A stretch of 64,000 bases of DNA. Source: Tabrizicola sp. (GTDB taxonomy: Bacteria > Pseudomonadota > Alphaproteobacteria > Rhodobacterales > Rhodobacteraceae). Shown one piece after another: positions 61,156 to 64,000 of the stretch. The notes under the pieces were generated by a model. The model was not told the origin of the DNA. It searched no databases and was given only the letters and a program-made list of their open reading frames with translations. The position numbers and the translations under genes are program-made. How positions within the stretch are numbered: position 1 is the first letter of the stretch; each line of letters begins with the position of its first letter. The stretch lies in the NCBI RefSeq assembly GCF_030694085.1, contig NZ_JAUXZE010000035.1:62001-126000 (forward strand). Direction: 5' to 3'.

Positions 61156-61752
61156 CTAGCCTGCGTCCCGGTCCGCAACACCCCCCGTTCCCGCAGCCTG
61201 CGACATCCCGCAGGTGCGGCGCCCCGCAGAAACCAAATCTGCAACGGCTGGGCCTGCGCCCTCGGCCGCCCCACGTTGCGAAATCAGCGCCAGCAGCGCC
61301 ACGCATTGCTTTGCGGCCAGATCGGGCGGGACGGGAAGGGACGCTTCCCTCAGTCTCCTGCGGAAGGCCTCGTGCAGCGCATCCAGATATTCGGCAAGCG
61401 CCGCAGCCACCGCCGGTTCGGTTCGCAGCGGACCTGACCCGGTGCGCATCAGATAGCATCCGTTCCACCCGGGCACGCGGGTGGCTTCCTCCAGCCGATC
61501 CCAGAAAGCCGCAGGGCCTTCTCTGGTCAGGGTCTCCAGCATCCCGGCCAGCACCGTGCGGCGGTAGCCTTCCAGCGTGGCCTCGACCAGCGCCTGCTTG
61601 TCGGGCCAGCGCGCATAAAGCGCCTTCCGCGACAGGCCGGTGGCCGCGACGATCTCGGGGTAAGAGGTCGTCTCGGCCCCCGAGGCCCAGAATAGATTCA
61701 GCGCGGCATGCAGCTCCCTGTCCGCTCCGGTCACATTTTCGGTCATTGTCAT
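61156..61752 (-). CDS. TetR/AcrR family transcriptional regulator
   Basis: A 198-residue repressor. The N-terminal helix-turn-helix reads SYPEIVAATGLSRKALYARW followed by PDKQALVEATL; the remaining helices form the ligand domain. The start at 61752 (MTMTENV) or two codons later is possible. It is divergent from the SRPBCC gene, and two matching inverted repeats in the 66-base intergenic region are its probable operators, so it likely controls both genes. Confidence 0.92.
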   Translation of the reverse strand: MTMTENVTGADRELHAALNLFWASGAETTSYPEIVAATGLSRKALYARWPDKQALVEATLEGYRRTVLAGMLETLTREGPAAFWDRLEEATRVPGWNGCYLMRTGSGPLRTEPAVAAALAEYLDALHEAFRRRLREASLPVPPDLAAKQCVALLALISQRGAAEGAGPAVADLVSAGRRTCGMSQAAGTGGVADRDAG

Positions 61753-61767
61753 TCACCCGGTTGACAA

Positions 61768-61807
61768 GAGAACAGTCATTCTCCAACCCTTGAGAACGAT
61801 CATTCTC
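61768..61807. promoter_or_regulatory. Twin inverted-repeat operators between TetR and SRPBCC genes
   Basis: GAGAACAGTCATTCTC (61768-61783) and GAGAACGATCATTCTC (61792-61807) differ at two central bases and share 5-bp inverted arms GAGAA/TTCTC. The centres are 24 bp apart. They occupy most of the intergenic space, so a bound TetR dimer pair would repress both directions. TTGACA (61761-61766) just beside them may be a -35 box, though no good -10 follows. Confidence 0.75.
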
Positions 61808-61818
61808 AGGAGGCTACA

Positions 61819-62259
61819 TTGCCAACGATCACTGTCACCCGCAAGTCCAAAGCCAACACCGCAAGGGTCTGGGACCTGATGTCCGACTTCGGCGCCATCG
61901 ACGCCTTCAATCCGACCCTGAAGGAATCCCATCTGCTGGACGGGTCCTGCGAGATCGGTCTCGGAGCCGAGCGGCAGTGCACTCTGAAGGACGGGAAGAA
62001 CTATATCCACGAACGCGTGGTGGACTGGCAGGAGGGGCGGTCCTACCGGATCGAGGTCTTCGGCGGCACGATGCCGATGGACAACATCACCGCCGAACTG
62101 GCCGTCGCGCCGGAACCGCAAGGGTCGACCCTGCGCATGACCATGACCTACAGCCCGCGCTGGGGCCTATTCGGCCAACTGATCGACCCGGTCCTCTTGC
62201 GCCCGATGATGCGTCACACGATGCGCAAGGTGATCGGCGGGCTGGCGGCCAAGGCCTGA
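61819..62259 (+). CDS. SRPBCC family protein (START/polyketide cyclase-like), TTG start
   Basis: A 146-residue helix-grip protein with a hydrophobic ligand cavity. It reads PTITVTRKSKANTARVWDLM and later MTMTYSPRWGLFGQLIDPVL. The start codon is TTG at 61819, chosen because AGGAGG (61808-61813) sits five bases upstream and no ATG is in frame nearby. SRPBCC proteins bind lipids or aromatic compounds; a role in handling the compound sensed by the TetR regulator is an inference from position. Confidence 0.85.
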   Translation: MPTITVTRKSKANTARVWDLMSDFGAIDAFNPTLKESHLLDGSCEIGLGAERQCTLKDGKNYIHERVVDWQEGRSYRIEVFGGTMPMDNITAELAVAPEPQGSTLRMTMTYSPRWGLFGQLIDPVLLRPMMRHTMRKVIGGLAAKA

Positions 62260-62282
62260 CCTGCGGCCTGCCCCGGCTCAAC

Positions 62283-63368
62283 TCAGGCTGCGTGTGACAG
62301 GGAAAGCTCGGCCACGGCAACCGGCTCGATAAGCGGCTTGCGGTTCCGGCCATGCCGCTCGGCAAGTTTGCGCCCCTCGCGGCCCGTGACCAACTGCCGC
62401 GCCGGGGTTGGCAGGCCGCAATGCGCCCCGGGGCGGGACGTGAGCGTCAGCACCTCTGTCCGGGCGCCAGGGGCCAGGCCCAGCAGCGCCTGCGGGCCAA
62501 GAAACAGGCTTTCGCAGGGCAGACCGTTCGCGGTCACGATCTCGTGCCGGTCGAAGAGCAGATGAAAATACTCCGCCCCCGCATCGGGCAGCACCATGTC
62601 GATCCCCGGCAAGTCCAGCAGGTGCCGGACAGCCACCAGAACCTCCTCGGCACCCAGCATCCGTTCGGCGATGCGCGATCGGACGAGCACGCGATGCTGC
62701 GGCGAAAGTGTGATATCCGTCGCGGGCATCCCCGACCCGAAAGCGCCGGGCGAGACGCGGATCGGGCGCAGCCGCGCCTCTGCGGCAAGCTCGGCCCGCG
62801 TCAGGCTGCGCGACCCTACCCACAGGACCGGACGCAAGCCATGGTCGGCCGTCCAGACCAGATCGCCCGCCTGCAGGGTTTCGATCGGCCGCAGTCCTTG
62901 CTCGGTGCAAAGCAAGGTCCCGCGGGTGAAACAGACCGTGTTCACCTGATCGTTGCGGGTCGAGATGATCGCCGCATCGCTGCCTGCGACATTGGTCAGC
63001 GCCCCGGTCTTGATCGACTGCACGTCGATCGCGCCATACTTGTCGTTCGGCACGGCGAAATGCCGCACAGTTCCGCCCGACGAAACGGTCAGGAACACCA
63101 CGTCCAGATTGGATTCGGACCCCGGAACAAAGGTGCGTGTCGTCCCGTCGCCAAGGGTGAAGCTGCCAGTGCTGTCGGGTTCGCGGATCGCGTCGATCCG
63201 ATAGACAACGCCTGCAATCTGGATCGTGTCGCCGATGTCGAACTCACCATCGTCAAGTGACTGGCCAGAGACATTGTCGACCACGCCCAGAAGATTGCCA
63301 TTGTCGAAGGAATAGGTGGTGTTCGGGCTGACCGAGGCGATCTCGATAAAGTCGTGCAATGTCGCCAT
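62283..63368 (-). CDS. Hint (hedgehog/intein-type) domain protein
   Basis: A 361-residue protein. The first about 150 residues are a beta-rich region (DDGEFDIGDTIQIAGVVYRI). The Hint domain starts at VCFTRGTLLCTEQGLRPIET, with the potential self-splicing cysteine, and continues LQAGDLVWTADHGLRPVLWV and DITLSPQHRVLVRS, the intein B-like block with histidine. Rhodobacterales carry many such Hint_2 proteins, often linked to secreted RTX-like proteins; autoprocessing is known for Hint domains but not shown for this group. The start at 63368 is preferred; an ATG at 63440 would add 24 residues. Confidence 0.85.
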   Translation of the reverse strand: MATLHDFIEIASVSPNTTYSFDNGNLLGVVDNVSGQSLDDGEFDIGDTIQIAGVVYRIDAIREPDSTGSFTLGDGTTRTFVPGSESNLDVVFLTVSSGGTVRHFAVPNDKYGAIDVQSIKTGALTNVAGSDAAIISTRNDQVNTVCFTRGTLLCTEQGLRPIETLQAGDLVWTADHGLRPVLWVGSRSLTRAELAAEARLRPIRVSPGAFGSGMPATDITLSPQHRVLVRSRIAERMLGAEEVLVAVRHLLDLPGIDMVLPDAGAEYFHLLFDRHEIVTANGLPCESLFLGPQALLGLAPGARTEVLTLTSRPGAHCGLPTPARQLVTGREGRKLAERHGRNRKPLIEPVAVAELSLSHAA

Positions 63369-63595
63369 GTCGGACCCGGACCCCCGAACCAATTCATCCT
63401 GCGACAGCCAGGCGAAGGGCGGACGGGGCGTCCGGCCCAAGGGCTGTCCTGGAAGTATGGCCGGATGCGACTACGATTCGGTTAATGCCGGGGCTTGGAC
63501 TGCGCGGCCCGCCCCCCTGGCACTCGTCGCGCCACCTGCGGACGCCAGCGGTCAACCTGCCGCGAAGGGATTGATTTCGATTGAAATTCGTCGCC

Positions 63596-64000
63596 TCAGA
63601 ACGGCACGTCGTCCACCTGATCGGCCGGGATCACCCACCGCGCGACGACCTTCTTCGACCCGGCCTGGTCGAACTCGATGTCCAGCTTGTCGCCCTCGAT
63701 CCCCATGATCTCGCCGTAGCCGAACTTCTGGTGGAAGACCCGGTCCCCGATCACGTAGGGAGAGACCGCCTCCATGTCGATCACCACATGCCGCGCCTCC
63801 TGCGGTTGCCGCATCGGGCGCGCGCCGGAATTCTCCTGGAGCCGTCGCCACCCCGGTGAGTTGTAGACGTCCGCCTTCGAAACCCGCTCCTCAAGGCTGG
63901 ACCCGAACCCCACCGAGGCCGCCGCCCCGAACCCGCCGCCATAAAGGCCGGGGGCCGTCAGCACCTCGACATGCTCAGCGGGCAGTTCGTCGATGAACCG
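63596..64000 (-). CDS. ATP-dependent DNA helicase UvrD/PcrA, C-terminal part (cut by window edge)
   Basis: The last 134 residues of a UvrD/PcrA-type helicase are visible; the frame is open to base 64000. It begins RFIDELPAEHVEVLTAPGLY, the usual post-motif VI tail, followed by a linker and a final Tudor-like domain (VIGDRVFHQKFGYGEIMGIE, then KKVVARWVIPADQVDDVPF) that binds RNA polymerase in PcrA/UvrD. The helicase motor lies outside the window. An internal ATG at 63964 is not the start. Confidence 0.9.
   Translation of the reverse strand, partial: RFIDELPAEHVEVLTAPGLYGGGFGAAASVGFGSSLEERVSKADVYNSPGWRRLQENSGARPMRQPQEARHVVIDMEAVSPYVIGDRVFHQKFGYGEIMGIEGDKLDIEFDQAGSKKVVARWVIPADQVDDVPF

Noticed and set aside
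61761..61789. TTGACA as a complete promoter for the SRPBCC gene
   Set aside because: The expected -10 position reads CAACCC, a poor match, so only the operators were annotated.

Overview
The window is chromosomal DNA from a member of the Rhodobacterales (Alphaproteobacteria; a Rhodobacter, Tabrizicola or Gemmobacter-like organism). The evidence is high G+C sequence, a circularly permuted two-piece tmRNA with tag ANDNRAPVALAA, TrgA/TrgB proteins, DUF2484 and DUF4169 proteins, the F1-ATPase zeta inhibitor (DUF1476) beside purC, and an alphaproteobacterial dcw order. No rRNA, tRNA, CRISPR array, insertion sequence or prophage was recognised.

Layout. 1-8.7 kb: a carbohydrate locus. A GH2 beta-mannosidase-like gene (cut by the left edge) and a CUT1 ABC importer run leftward. 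A LacI regulator, a TIM-barrel isomerase and a Gfo/Idh/MocA oxidoreductase run rightward. Two LacI-type operators lie in the shared intergenic region. 8.7-12.7 kb: a leftward stress operon phr-cfa-trgA-trgB behind a sequence resembling the Rhodobacter RpoE (singlet-oxygen) promoter. 12.9-15.6 kb: a cysteine-desulfurase-like PLP enzyme and an orphan PotD-like binding protein. 15.6-17.9 kb: a compositionally distinct two-gene insert, a small membrane protein followed by an RTX protein. 18-24 kb: a Kef-type antiporter, ssrA, a DUF1194 protein, sspB, a methyltransferase, fumC, and small genes including one split by a frameshift.

24-30 kb: an alcohol dehydrogenase and a one-carbon group (DUF1638, small membrane protein, corrinoid protein, Bmt-type methyltransferase) with a radical SAM protein between. 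30-35 kb: zeta inhibitor, purC, purS, a P450/hydrolase pair, ccdA and tusA. 35-44.7 kb: rne with a long leader, dctBD, purQ, a GlcD/Dld-type oxidase and a DUF3563 protein. 44.7-60.3 kb: a leftward division/envelope cluster, read in transcription order ftsW-murG-murC-(DUF2484, APC permease, DUF2484, membrane protein)-murB-ddl-ftsQ-ftsA-ftsZ, then lpxC, bamD and recN. 60.4-64 kb: a P-loop kinase, a TetR/SRPBCC divergent pair with twin operators, a Hint-domain protein and the C-terminus of UvrD/PcrA.

Intergenic regions hold several dispersed repeats. These are a 73-nt element in three copies, a companion inverted repeat in two copies, a double 22-bp palindrome in two copies, and a long-stem hairpin with a relative before recN. 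The least explained content is the RTX insert, the 73-nt element, and a DctD-type activator that lacks the GAFTGA loop.
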